From positions 1 to 64,000 of the forward strand of contig JANWWT010000008.1 in assembly GCA_025055675.1 (NCBI GenBank): a DNA stretch of 64,000 nucleotides, in the 5' to 3' direction. Shown in pieces: positions 8,591 to 17,963 of the stretch. Source of the DNA: Pseudanabaenaceae cyanobacterium SKYG29. GTDB taxonomy: Bacteria; Cyanobacteriota; Cyanobacteriia; Pseudanabaenales; Pseudanabaenaceae. The notes under the pieces were generated by a model, which did no database searches, was not told where the DNA came from, and was given only the letters and a program-made list of their open reading frames with translations. A program made the position numbers and the translations under genes. Positions within the stretch are counted from its first letter, which is position 1. Each line of letters begins with the position of its first letter.

Positions 8591-10156
8591 GTGAACAACG
8601 CCTTTGACACGATCGTTGTCGGAACGGGAGCCGCGGGACTATACACGGCTCTTTGTTTTACGGAGCGATTGGGACGGGGGGGTAAGGTGGGGCTGATAAC
8701 TAAGGGGAATCTGCAGACCTCCGCCAGTTGTTGGGCCCAGGGGGGGATTGCCGCTGTCCTAGATACTGCTGATAGCTTTGCATTGCATTATCAGGATACC
8801 TTGCGGGCGGGAGCAGGTCTGTGTGATGGAGAAGCCGTAGCGATTTTGGTGCGAGAAGCCCCTCGGCGTATTCAGCATCTGCTAGAGCTGGGGGTAAATT
8901 TTGACCGCAACCCCGATGGTACCTTGGCTCTCACCCTGGAAGCTGCCCACAGCCGTCATCGCGTCCTCCATAGTGCTGATGCCACAGGAAAAGCCCTCGT
9001 GGAAACTCTGACCGATCGGGTTTTGGCGCATCCCCAGATTGAGGTTTTGGCCGCAACCCAGGTAGTGGATTTAGTTGTTGTAGGGGGAGAGTGCCGCGGG
9101 GTATGGGTCCTTCGGCAAGGCTCAGGAGCCGAGGTAGTGCCCCTTTTAGCTAGAGCGACAGTCCTGGCGACAGGGGGAGGAGCCTACGTCTACAGTCAGA
9201 CCACCAATCCGCCCAGCAGTACGGGAGAAGGGGTAGTCATAGCGTGGCGTAGGGGAGTTCGGTTGCGGGATATGGAGTTTGTGCAGTTTCACCCTACTGC
9301 TCTCTTTTTTCCCGGTGCTCCTCGCTTTTTAATCAGCGAAGCCGTTAGGGGGGAGGGAGCCCATCTCATCGATAGCCGTGGTCAGCGGTTTTTATGGCAA
9401 TACCACCCCCAGGGGGAACTAGCCCCCAGAGATATTGTCAGCCGATCGGTGTGGCACTACCTACAACAGACAGGGGAAAGTTGTGTGTTTCTTGACTTAA
9501 GTCCCATTCCCCTGGAGACAATCCGCCGTCGCTTTCCCACGATCGCCCGCTTTTGTCAGGAATATCAGATTGACATTGAAACCCAACCCATCCCCGTTAC
9601 CCCCGCTGCCCACTACTGCATTGGTGGTATTGCTACCGATACGATCGGTGCCACTTCTTTACCAGGGCTATACGCGGTTGGGGAAGTCGCCAATACAGGG
9701 GTCCATGGGGCAAATCGCCTAGCCAGTAATTCCCTCCTGGAGTGCTTTGTGTTTGGGGAACGCCTAGCCCGTTATGCCCCTTTGTTGGATTTGCGGGAAA
9801 AGGCAGTGGGACAGCCCCTAGAGCTAGAATTAGGCGATCTAGACTGTCAGGCAGAGATAAGGGAAATTTGTTGGCGAGCAGCGGGGATTGTGCGCAGCCA
9901 AGCCAGTTTGGCAGCGGGGATAGACAGACTGGACGAACTAGCTAAGCAAAGACCGAACCGCCGCAGCCTCAATCTCCTCAGTTATGGGAAACTAATCATG
10001 CAAGCTGCCTTATACCGCCAGGAGAGTCGCGGCACCCACTACCGCCAGGATTTTCCTACGGCTGACCCCAACTGGCAACAGCACACTACAATTGTAGGAG
10101 ACCAACTTGACCTCGCCCCCCTCAAGGGAACAGAGCTTGAATTTCCTCAATTGTAA
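8591..10156 (+). CDS. nadB: L-aspartate oxidase
   Basis: NadB oxidises L-aspartate to iminoaspartate, the first step of NAD synthesis. The 521-residue protein begins with the FAD dinucleotide fold VVGTGAAGLYTAL, followed by SCWAQGGIAAVLD, MEFVQFHPTALF, AVRGEGAHLID and the C-terminal NRLASNSLLECFVFG. These are characteristic of the aspartate oxidase/fumarate reductase flavoprotein family. The start is GTG with zero spacing after psbU. The last 35 bases overlap the 3' end of pyrE on the other strand. Confidence 0.95.
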   Translation: MNNAFDTIVVGTGAAGLYTALCFTERLGRGGKVGLITKGNLQTSASCWAQGGIAAVLDTADSFALHYQDTLRAGAGLCDGEAVAILVREAPRRIQHLLELGVNFDRNPDGTLALTLEAAHSRHRVLHSADATGKALVETLTDRVLAHPQIEVLAATQVVDLVVVGGECRGVWVLRQGSGAEVVPLLARATVLATGGGAYVYSQTTNPPSSTGEGVVIAWRRGVRLRDMEFVQFHPTALFFPGAPRFLISEAVRGEGAHLIDSRGQRFLWQYHPQGELAPRDIVSRSVWHYLQQTGESCVFLDLSPIPLETIRRRFPTIARFCQEYQIDIETQPIPVTPAAHYCIGGIATDTIGATSLPGLYAVGEVANTGVHGANRLASNSLLECFVFGERLARYAPLLDLREKAVGQPLELELGDLDCQAEIREICWRAAGIVRSQASLAAGIDRLDELAKQRPNRRSLNLLSYGKLIMQAALYRQESRGTHYRQDFPTADPNWQQHTTIVGDQLDLAPLKGTELEFPQL

Positions 10157-10679
10157 ATAGAGCATGTAGTTGCAAACCCTCTTGGGCAAACCGCTCTGCC
10201 GCTCCCTCCTGCCGATCGACTATGGCAAAGACATCTTCCACCCGATAGCCCGCCCCCCGCAATTGGTGCACTGCCCACAAAGCAGAAGCCCCCGTCGTCA
10301 CTACATCTTCTACCACCACTACCCTAGAGCCAGGGGGAAGAGAACAACCCTCGATCGTTTGCCCCGTGCCGTGTTCCTTTGCCTGTTTACGCACAATCAG
10401 ACCATAGACAGGACGATCGGTATAGGCAGAAACTACAGTAATAGCAGACACGATCGGGTCCGCACCCAGGGTTAAGCCCCCTACCGCCACTGTGTCTGGG
10501 GGCAGTAGAGCGTGCATAATTTCACCGATATAGCGCGCCCCTTGGGGATGGAGAGTGACTAACTTGCCATTGATGTAATAGGAACTTTTCTGCCCTGAAG
10601 ACAGGACAAAATCACCCTTTTTATAGGCAAGTTTGCCGATTAATTCTAGTAACTGGGCACGGTTTTCGTCTAATGTCAT
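10122..10679 (-). CDS. pyrE: Orotate phosphoribosyltransferase
   Basis: PyrE makes OMP from orotate and PRPP in pyrimidine synthesis. The 185-residue protein has the PRPP-binding loop VVVVEDVVTTGAS, an upstream KKGDFVLSSGQKSSYYINGK substrate segment, and VGGLTLGADPI. Length and motifs are those of the bacterial enzyme. It is convergent with nadB and overlaps its tail by 35 bases. Confidence 0.95.
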   Translation of the reverse strand: MTLDENRAQLLELIGKLAYKKGDFVLSSGQKSSYYINGKLVTLHPQGARYIGEIMHALLPPDTVAVGGLTLGADPIVSAITVVSAYTDRPVYGLIVRKQAKEHGTGQTIEGCSLPPGSRVVVVEDVVTTGASALWAVHQLRGAGYRVEDVFAIVDRQEGAAERFAQEGLQLHALFTIEEIQALFP

Positions 10680-10752
10680 AGGATTTCCTAGAGTCAGCCA
10701 AAATTGATGGAATCTGCTAGATTAGTGGCAAGTAATTGTGAGGAGTTACCCC

Positions 10753-11256
10753 ATGCGATCGATGTTAGCGAAAATCTTAACGGGTGTGGTCTCTGCCGCT
10801 TTGGTAAGTGGTGTTGCCTGTGCTGACCCCCGCCCCACTGATCAGGATGCTTACCCTGGCAATTTCCCCCCCGACTTCGCCAACAATTTCCCTGCCACCT
10901 ACGGGGAGGTGTACACTAAGGTACTTGATCTTACCTCCGATTTGAACATTCAAACTCCCTTTTTTGAAATTGAATTCGGTGATCAAAAATTTCAGCGTCA
11001 GTTTAACGCCTTCCGTTCGATTGTGCGAGAGATGCTGGAACTACAAAACAATAGCGACCCCCTGATCCGCACCCGCGACTTGGCTAACCCCTACACTACT
11101 GCCCTATCTTCCTACTGCAGTTACTATCAACAACTCAACATTGAACAACCAGGGTGCATTAAAGAAGAACCGATCGTTTTAACTCCGTCCGAACCCGTTT
11201 TGCCTCCTCCTGCCATTCGTCCTGCCCCTCCTCCCCCTGTACCTGCTCTGTGGTAA
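10753..11256 (+). CDS. Exported hypothetical protein with proline-rich tail
   Basis: I do not recognise a family. From ATG 10753 the protein is 167 residues; AGGAG lies eight bases upstream, which favours this start over the GTG at 10738. It begins with a signal peptide (MLAKILTGVVSAALVSGVACA). A short helical region, with two pairs of Cys-containing stretches near YCSYYQQLNIEQPGC, ends in a Pro-rich tail (PPPAIRPAPPPPVP). It is therefore probably periplasmic or lumenal. coaE starts immediately after its stop. Confidence 0.7.
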   Translation: MRSMLAKILTGVVSAALVSGVACADPRPTDQDAYPGNFPPDFANNFPATYGEVYTKVLDLTSDLNIQTPFFEIEFGDQKFQRQFNAFRSIVREMLELQNNSDPLIRTRDLANPYTTALSSYCSYYQQLNIEQPGCIKEEPIVLTPSEPVLPPPAIRPAPPPPVPALW

Positions 11257-11829
11257 GTGCGTATAGGTTTAACAGGTGGTATTGCCTGCGGTAAATCCAC
11301 CGTTGCCCACTATCTGCAAAAAAAATATGGTGTGCCGGTCCTCAGTGCCGATCGGTACGCCCACTCTATTTTGGAAACAGTCATCAAAGAGGCAGTGATC
11401 GATCGTTATGGTGCGGGCATTCTCCAGGGAGGGAAAATCGATCGACAACGTCTAGGGCAAATTGTGTTTCAGGCTGAGCAGGAACGGCGGTGGCTAGAAC
11501 AGCAGATACACCCTCTAGTGAGGACAAGGATGTTACAGGATGCCCAGCAGTACCAAGGCACAGTTGTCTTAGAAATTCCCCTTTTATTTGAAGCCCAGAT
11601 GACTGACCTTGTAGATCGGATTTGGGTAGTTGCCTGTAGCGAAGCCACTGCCCTTGCCAGATTACAGCAAAGAAATCACCTCACTCTCCTAGAATGTCAA
11701 CAGCGACTGCAGGCACAAATACCTATAGCAGCAAAAATTCGCCAAGCTGATGTCGTGTTATACAACGAAGGGACCCTAGAGGAGCTATATCAACAGGTAG
11801 ACCGCACCTGGCAGAGTTTGGTGAGCTAG
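11257..11829 (+). CDS. coaE: Dephospho-CoA kinase
   Basis: CoaE phosphorylates dephospho-CoA, the last step of coenzyme A synthesis. The 190-residue protein starts with the P-loop GLTGGIACGKST (residues 4-15), followed by LSADRYAHSI, HPLVRTRM, LEIPLLFEA and a WVVACSEATALARLQQRN lid region. GTG is the start and directly follows the TAA of the upstream gene, implying translational coupling. Confidence 0.95.
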   Translation: MRIGLTGGIACGKSTVAHYLQKKYGVPVLSADRYAHSILETVIKEAVIDRYGAGILQGGKIDRQRLGQIVFQAEQERRWLEQQIHPLVRTRMLQDAQQYQGTVVLEIPLLFEAQMTDLVDRIWVVACSEATALARLQQRNHLTLLECQQRLQAQIPIAAKIRQADVVLYNEGTLEELYQQVDRTWQSLVS

Positions 11830-11883
11830 TCGAGCCAAGCCCGCCCAAATACACTACAATTGCACCATCGGTAAACAACAGAC

Positions 11884-13491
11884 ATGACCAGCGGATACCT
11901 AGCCTTGGTGTTACACGCCCATCTCCCCTATGTGCGCCACCCTGAGAGTGAGTATGTTTTAGAAGAGGAGTGGCTGTTTGAAGCAGTCATAGAAACCTAC
12001 GTGCCCCTGATCAGGATGATGGAGAGCTTCCAGCGAGACGGCATGGACTTCCGCTTGACCATGACTTTGACTCCCCCCCTCGTGGCAATGCTGCGGGATG
12101 AGCTACTACAAAAACGGTTTGATGTGCACCTTGCCCGCCTAGAGGAACTAATTGCCAAAGAAATTGCCCGCTATGACCACAACCCCCACCTGCGCTATCT
12201 CGCTGAATTTTATCAACAGCAGTTTGCCCAAGTGCGTGAGACTTGGGAGCAATACAATGGCGATTTGATCAGCGCCTTTAAGCAATTTGCTGACAGCAAT
12301 AACCTGGACATTATCACCTGTGGTGCCACCCATGCCTACTTCCCCCTCATGCAAATGTACCCTGAAGCGGTGTGGGCACAGATCAAAGTGGGGGTAGACT
12401 ATCACAAAGAAATATTCGGCAGAGAACCAAAGGGGATTTGGATACCAGAGTGCGGCTACTACAATGGCTTGGAGCGCATGCTAGCAGATGCAGGACTGCG
12501 ATACTTTTTAATTGATGGTCATGGCATTCTTTACGGACAACCCCGCCCCCGCTTTGGTACCTATGCCCCTGTCTACACAGAATCGGGGGTAGCTGCCTTT
12601 GGACGAGATCACGAATCCTCCCATCAAGTGTGGTCTTCCCAGGTGGGCTATCCAGGGGACGGTGTATATCGAGAATTCTACAAAGACCTGGGTTGGGAAG
12701 CCGACTACGAATACATAAAGCCCTACATCATGCCCAACGGTCAGCGCAAAAATGTCGGCATCAAATACTACCGTATCACCCAGAAAGGTTGCGATCTGGG
12801 GGCGAAAGAACTTTATGATCCCTACTGGGCGCGGGAGAAAGCAGCTGAACATGCGGGTAACTTCGTCTTCAATCGCGTAGCGCAAATCAAACACCTCTAC
12901 AGTGTGATGGGCAGACCCCCGATCGTAGTCGCTCCCTATGATGCTGAATTGTTTGGACACTGGTGGTATGAGGGACCTTGGTTTATTGACTACGTGATGC
13001 GCAAAGCCTACTATGACCAGGACACCTACAGAGTCACCCATTTGTCGGAGTATTTACAGGAAAATCCGCAACAGCAGGTAGTCAGACCCGCCCAGTCCAG
13101 TTGGGGTTACAAAGGCTTCCATGAATACTGGTTAAATGATACCAATCGTTGGATTTATCCCCATCTACATAAGGCAACTGAGCGCATGATCCAATTATCT
13201 TTACGGGAACCAGAGACAGAATTAGAGAAACAAGCCCTCAATCAAGCTGCTAGAGAACTTTTGTTAGCCCAATCCTCTGACTGGGCATTTATTATGACCA
13301 CAGGCACGATGGTACCCTATGCTGTGCGGCGGACAAAATCTCACCTCCTGCGCTTTAACAAACTGTATGAAGACATCAACAAGGGAGAGATAGACAGCAA
13401 ATGGCTCAGCAAAATCAGCTATCTGGATAATATTTTTCCCAATTTGGATTACCGTGTTTATCGTCCCCTCATGGCACAGGTGAAAAAGTAA
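11884..13491 (+). CDS. Glycoside hydrolase family 57 enzyme, probable 1,4-alpha-glucan branching type
   Basis: The 535-residue protein has the GH57 signatures HAHLPYVRHPE at the start, CGATHAYFPLM, WIPECGYYNG with the probable nucleophile Glu189, and PYDAELFGHWW with the probable acid/base Asp353. The last matches the GH57 branching-enzyme form. Length and the C-terminal helical domain also fit. It would modify glycogen-like storage glucan in the cytosol. The stop is followed directly by the ATG of a GT2 glycosyltransferase, so the two are likely cotranscribed. Branching enzyme versus amylase cannot be settled by reading alone. Confidence 0.85.
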   Translation: MTSGYLALVLHAHLPYVRHPESEYVLEEEWLFEAVIETYVPLIRMMESFQRDGMDFRLTMTLTPPLVAMLRDELLQKRFDVHLARLEELIAKEIARYDHNPHLRYLAEFYQQQFAQVRETWEQYNGDLISAFKQFADSNNLDIITCGATHAYFPLMQMYPEAVWAQIKVGVDYHKEIFGREPKGIWIPECGYYNGLERMLADAGLRYFLIDGHGILYGQPRPRFGTYAPVYTESGVAAFGRDHESSHQVWSSQVGYPGDGVYREFYKDLGWEADYEYIKPYIMPNGQRKNVGIKYYRITQKGCDLGAKELYDPYWAREKAAEHAGNFVFNRVAQIKHLYSVMGRPPIVVAPYDAELFGHWWYEGPWFIDYVMRKAYYDQDTYRVTHLSEYLQENPQQQVVRPAQSSWGYKGFHEYWLNDTNRWIYPHLHKATERMIQLSLREPETELEKQALNQAARELLLAQSSDWAFIMTTGTMVPYAVRRTKSHLLRFNKLYEDINKGEIDSKWLSKISYLDNIFPNLDYRVYRPLMAQVKK

Positions 13492-14379
13492 ATGTGGTCT
13501 GTCATTATTCCCACCTACAACCGTTTACCAATTCTTACCAAGTGTCTACGGGCATTGGAGCAACAGGACTTTCAGGAAGACTATGAGGTGGTGGTAGTAG
13601 ATGACGGTTCCACGGATGACACAGTTAAATTTCTACAAGACCATCAAACCGAATTTCCCCATGTTCGTCTAATCCTACAAGACCACCAAGGAGCAGCGAT
13701 CGCTCGCAATACAGGTATAGATGCAGCTAGAGGGGAAACGATCGTTTTCATTGATAGCGATTTGATTGTTACATCTTCTTTTTTGTCGGCTCATGCTAAA
13801 AAACTCCCTCAAGATGGTAAGTATTTCACCTATGGGCGGGTAATTAACACTGCTAATTTCGACAACCCCACAGCAGAACCCTTCAAACTGACCGATTTCT
13901 CCGCTGCTTTTTTCGCCACAGGCAATGTTGCTATTGCCAGAGAATGGTTACTTTTGGCAGGTAAATTTGACCCCATGTTCTCCCAATACGGCTGGGAAGA
14001 TTTAGAACTGGGAGTAAGACTGAAAAAACTGGGCTTAAAACTAATCCCCTGTCCAGAAGCCGTCGGTTATCACTGGCATCCCCCCTTTGATCTCAGTCAA
14101 ATACCCCAGATGATCGAGCGAGAGAAACAAAGAGGCAGAATGGGGGTTTTATTTTATCGTAAGCATCCTAATTGGGAAGTGCGTATGATGATTCAAATGA
14201 CACCCCTACATCTCCTGTTGTGGGGACTGCTATCCCTGGGCGGTCTGGTTAATGAAAAAACTATGGCTCCCCTTTTGCAGTTTCTGATTGATAAAGGGAA
14301 ATCTCAATGGGCATTGGAATTAGCACGGATTTTTCTCAATTGGTACAATGTTAGAGCGGTTTATGAAGCCAATCGCTAA
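13492..14379 (+). CDS. Family 2 glycosyltransferase
   Basis: The 295-residue protein opens with VIIPTYNRLPILTKCL and VVVVDDGSTDDTV, the nucleotide-sugar binding half of the GT-A fold. The metal-binding DSD follows at VFIDSDLI. A later GWEDLELGVRLKKLGLKL segment supplies the catalytic ED. No transmembrane domain is evident apart from a hydrophobic stretch (LHLLLWGLLSLGGLV) near residue 240. It starts directly after the GH57 stop; a role in glucan or surface polysaccharide synthesis is inferred from that neighbour only. Confidence 0.85.
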   Translation: MWSVIIPTYNRLPILTKCLRALEQQDFQEDYEVVVVDDGSTDDTVKFLQDHQTEFPHVRLILQDHQGAAIARNTGIDAARGETIVFIDSDLIVTSSFLSAHAKKLPQDGKYFTYGRVINTANFDNPTAEPFKLTDFSAAFFATGNVAIAREWLLLAGKFDPMFSQYGWEDLELGVRLKKLGLKLIPCPEAVGYHWHPPFDLSQIPQMIEREKQRGRMGVLFYRKHPNWEVRMMIQMTPLHLLLWGLLSLGGLVNEKTMAPLLQFLIDKGKSQWALELARIFLNWYNVRAVYEANR

Positions 14380-14413
14380 ACAGCAGAGGGCAATAACCAC
14401 AAGTGCTACTACC

Positions 14414-15481
14414 TCATCTCTTCTTTGTGAGTAGATGAAGAAAATAAAGTAATGTGCCCAACCATCCCAATTCTTTTTGTAAGTATTGCCTGAGACTGGG
14501 ACGATGGCGATAATCTTGGAAGTCTTTAATATATTCCTCTAAACTTCTCACTCCCACTAAATTTGCTCTAGCTTCATGTAATAGCGCTCTAGTCTGCCTC
14601 GCTTCCTCTAACAAATTTTTAATATCAGTGATGGTTGCTTTTCCGCCCAACTCTTCCGCAATTTGTCTTAAATCCTGGAGTATTGATACTACTTCCTGTT
14701 GTACGCGTTTAACATTGCTAACTACTTCATCGGAAATCTGTAAGATAGCTAATTTTTTGTTCTCCAGCTCCTCGCGTATTAATTCTGCTTGTTCAATACC
14801 ATTTACCAAACCAGAGAACGCTGAATCTATTGATAATTTTAACGCCCTAGCATCTACTAATAGTGACTCTACGGAGTCCAACATCGATAACTGTAAAAGG
14901 CAATTGCTAACTCGATCTTGTACATTGGCGATCGTGCCTGCCAAATCATTGACCTGCCCTATATCTTGGGCTAATTTGTCTGCCATCTGATTGAAATGAT
15001 ACACCTGTTCTCTTATACTACTAATGCTTGCTGCCAATTGTGATTGTTTTTCCTGAAACCCCTGGTACCAGAGTTGATATTGTTCCTGCAGAGCATTGAG
15101 AGACTGCTTTGTGTAATCAAATGATTGATTAAATTCCTTCAATTTCTTTTCACTCTCAATTGCTTGCTGACTGTGAAACAAAGTTCGCTGAAGTATGTCA
15201 TTCAATCTATCTAATAATTCCTCGCTTATGTCAAGCCTCTGCAGGTACTCTATCATCTCTTGAAATTTACCTAGCTCCCTGGTCACATCGGCATAGAAGT
15301 TTTTAAACTCTTGCATTTGGGATTGACATTGGTGCATCTGAGTCAGCAGTTCTCTCACAGTCTCAAAACTTTTTGCTTCTGCTATCATCCTTTGAGCAGA
15401 ATCCATCATCTGATGAACTTTATCAACTAATAAATTCAACTCCTCTGCAATATTGTAATCAGAGGGATAATGGTTGCTCAT
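14414..15481 (-). CDS. Coiled-coil protein paired with an SF1-type NTPase
   Basis: I do not recognise a family. The 355-residue protein is almost entirely heptad-rich helix with many Gln, Glu, Leu and Lys residues (for example RELLTQMHQCQSQMQEF and KKLAILQISDEVVSNVK). It ends in a short hydrophobic stretch, LGWLGTLLYFLHLLTKKR, that could be a membrane tail anchor. Its start overlaps the stop of the upstream NTPase gene by ATGA, so the two are translationally coupled. The gene is AT-richer than its neighbours and nearly free of CGATCG sites, like the NTPase gene. Confidence 0.75.
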   Translation of the reverse strand: MSNHYPSDYNIAEELNLLVDKVHQMMDSAQRMIAEAKSFETVRELLTQMHQCQSQMQEFKNFYADVTRELGKFQEMIEYLQRLDISEELLDRLNDILQRTLFHSQQAIESEKKLKEFNQSFDYTKQSLNALQEQYQLWYQGFQEKQSQLAASISSIREQVYHFNQMADKLAQDIGQVNDLAGTIANVQDRVSNCLLQLSMLDSVESLLVDARALKLSIDSAFSGLVNGIEQAELIREELENKKLAILQISDEVVSNVKRVQQEVVSILQDLRQIAEELGGKATITDIKNLLEEARQTRALLHEARANLVGVRSLEEYIKDFQDYRHRPSLRQYLQKELGWLGTLLYFLHLLTKKR

Positions 15482-17877
15482 TTGACTACCTCCAGTTTAG
15501 ACATTGCCAATTTAATTAGCAGAGACGGAAGGGGGGAAAAATCATTAACGATTAGGTCACTAAGTTCACCAAAGGGATAGGATTTGGGAAATTGACCTGT
15601 CACCCTAGACCTAATACATTGTGCTCTGTACGGAAATCCTTTCTTCTCTAATTGTTTAGCAATCATATTCACCATACGACCGTATTCTTGACTGTACTGT
15701 AGCCTAATTGGTGTCAGTACAGCGAAAGCTTCCTCTGACCTGTGCATAGCTAATAGTAGCAGGTAACTAAGGGCTGTTTTGCTATAGGTTGTTATATCAT
15801 CAACTTGCTCCAATAACTTTAACTCCTTTTCTAAAAATTGAGTAGGTTGGCTTCTCAGTCTGTCAATCAGGTATTCTTCCAAATCATCCATCTGATTGGT
15901 TTCTGGTTTGGCAATTAATAGTGTTTCATACATGTCCCAATAGAGCAAAGGATGCCTCTGATCTAAGCCTTTTTTGATGGTTGATGCTACTGCCCTAAAG
16001 TCTTTAAGTACATCCTCAGAATTACCTAACTCTGATACCCAAGTGGCTAACATATCTAAATCGGTTTCTTCTAGCCGCTTCACTTCGCAGGCTGAGAAAG
16101 TTTCTCTACCCACTCTCTCAATTTCTGCTGTGGTAGCTATTATTAATAATCTGTTCCTTGCCCTTGTTGCTAATGTGTACCATTGGTTGGCTTCAATTAG
16201 AGAGGGATTGCCATTACCAGTAAAGATGCCCCAGCCAATACAAGTATCAAACTCTCTGCCTTTGGCATCTAGGATACTGAGAAAATCAATTCCTAATAAC
16301 TGCCCTAATTCACTGGGTATATTATCACCATGGGTATAAATGACTGAGATAGTGCTGAGTAAGTGTACTCTGAGATATCGATCGCGGTTTGTTTCACTGC
16401 TAGTGAATGTTTTTACTTTTTGGCTCACCTGTGCTAAGAATTGATGACAATCTGCGAGAGAATGTACTTCTAAGACACGTACTTTTTCACCTTCTTCTAC
16501 TGCAGAGTCAGGGTCAGCTGGGGGAGGAAGGTGCCGATCATTGTTTCTTCTAACCTGTCGATCGGCAAATGCATGTAGTGCCTTAGCAAACTCAAGGATT
16601 CTTTTTGTATTGCGGTGATTGTACTGTAATGACAAAGTTTTGCACAGATGCAGTGCTCCCCAATCAAAGTCAACTGGTATGACACGCTGGTTAATATCTC
16701 CTAGTAAGAGCAGTACTACGTATCTGTAAGCGGATACTCTTTTCAACATGTTAATGATACATTTTAGCTCAAATATCAAGTAATCCTGTGCCTCATCAAT
16801 TATGAATAATAGGGGTCTGTCGCCTACTAAATTTACTTCCGCACAAATTGCTTGTAACCCTTCTACCCATGACTTCTTTCCCTGTAGGTAGTTGGGGTCA
16901 TTAAAAGCAATTAGTCTAAGCAATTCAATTCTTCGAGCATAGTTAGCATAAACTGTATCAAACAGATTACATTGCGCTTCATCTCTAGTTTGAATGAAGG
17001 CACGATAAAGTAGCAAGTCTTCCAGGGAAAGTGGTACGAGTTCCTGGAAATGTTGGCGATAAGCAAGTTTTTCCAGTCCCTGTCTTTCTTCTTCATCTGT
17101 TGCTATTTGAGCCATTTTTGAGGGGGACACAGTACCTAGCCAATCTCTTAGTGTACCGATAAAGAAATTAGGATCATTAGGGGAAAGTATTGCTTTAATC
17201 GTCTTGATGCAGTCATAGTTATTGATTTCCTCTACTAGCGATTGGGGCACAATAAATATGACCTCCCACCCCCGCTCCCAAAATCCAGCTGCTGTGAGGG
17301 TACCACCTACTGTTTTACCTCCTCCAGGGGAACTTTGTAATAATAAAACTTTGAATTTATCTCCTGGAGTAAAGCTAGATTTTAGTATCTGTGTACCAAT
17401 AGCTTGTTGTTCAGGAGTAAGTACAGGATTGTATAGATATTCACCTAATATAAACCTCTGCCATACATCAACATCTTCATTGATACTGATACCTTCGTAA
17501 GTAGCTAGATTATCTATTCTCTTTGGTAAATCCCTCGCATCTTCATCACTAGCTTCCTCTAGGCTTAGAACCTCCCCATCCTCTGCACTATAGCCATCAT
17601 AAATACCAACATAGGTCTGTTCGTTCCTGAGTCGAACATCTAACCACAGAATTTTGGTATTTTCTTTTACGTCTATTAAGTGAAAAAATAACCTTAGTCT
17701 CCCTTTCCGTAATCGATAGAGCTTGGTATAGTTAGCTAGGAGTCGTGTGTTTGACCATAATCTTTGTTTATCTCTACTATCCATTTTCAACTGCTTCAGT
17801 AACTCGAATACAGTTGCTTGGTATTCTCTAGTTAATCTTTGTAGTGCCCTAATAAAATGTCTAGTAAATCTAAACAT
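15478..17877 (-). CDS. SF1-helicase-like NTPase with a ParE/RelE-like N-terminal region
   Basis: This is a 799-residue protein. Residues 1-95 resemble the ParE/RelE toxin fold (YRLRKGRLRLFFHLID, then ILWLDVRLRNEQTY). A superfamily 1 core follows: Walker A PGGGKT (184-189, with Ser in place of the first Gly), DEAQ box (361-364), GDxxQ (393-397), a motif IV-like YNHRNTKRI (419-427), motif V-like DAKGREFD (537-544) and motif VI-like TRARNRL (571-577). The C-terminal 220 residues are helical and unassigned. The catalytic residues look intact. The gene is AT-rich and overlaps the coiled-coil gene by four bases. An 86-base gap separates it from the upstream host gene. The function is unknown; a defence or toxin-linked role is inference. 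Confidence 0.8.
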   Translation of the reverse strand: MFRFTRHFIRALQRLTREYQATVFELLKQLKMDSRDKQRLWSNTRLLANYTKLYRLRKGRLRLFFHLIDVKENTKILWLDVRLRNEQTYVGIYDGYSAEDGEVLSLEEASDEDARDLPKRIDNLATYEGISINEDVDVWQRFILGEYLYNPVLTPEQQAIGTQILKSSFTPGDKFKVLLLQSSPGGGKTVGGTLTAAGFWERGWEVIFIVPQSLVEEINNYDCIKTIKAILSPNDPNFFIGTLRDWLGTVSPSKMAQIATDEEERQGLEKLAYRQHFQELVPLSLEDLLLYRAFIQTRDEAQCNLFDTVYANYARRIELLRLIAFNDPNYLQGKKSWVEGLQAICAEVNLVGDRPLLFIIDEAQDYLIFELKCIINMLKRVSAYRYVVLLLLGDINQRVIPVDFDWGALHLCKTLSLQYNHRNTKRILEFAKALHAFADRQVRRNNDRHLPPPADPDSAVEEGEKVRVLEVHSLADCHQFLAQVSQKVKTFTSSETNRDRYLRVHLLSTISVIYTHGDNIPSELGQLLGIDFLSILDAKGREFDTCIGWGIFTGNGNPSLIEANQWYTLATRARNRLLIIATTAEIERVGRETFSACEVKRLEETDLDMLATWVSELGNSEDVLKDFRAVASTIKKGLDQRHPLLYWDMYETLLIAKPETNQMDDLEEYLIDRLRSQPTQFLEKELKLLEQVDDITTYSKTALSYLLLLAMHRSEEAFAVLTPIRLQYSQEYGRMVNMIAKQLEKKGFPYRAQCIRSRVTGQFPKSYPFGELSDLIVNDFSPLPSLLIKLAMSKLEVVK

Positions 17878-17963
17878 GGGTGCTTACAATCCTAGCTGAT
17901 TAATGTCGATTATAGTGAAGCATTACCTACTAGTGTGTCCGTTTAATAACTTTTAATAGAACT

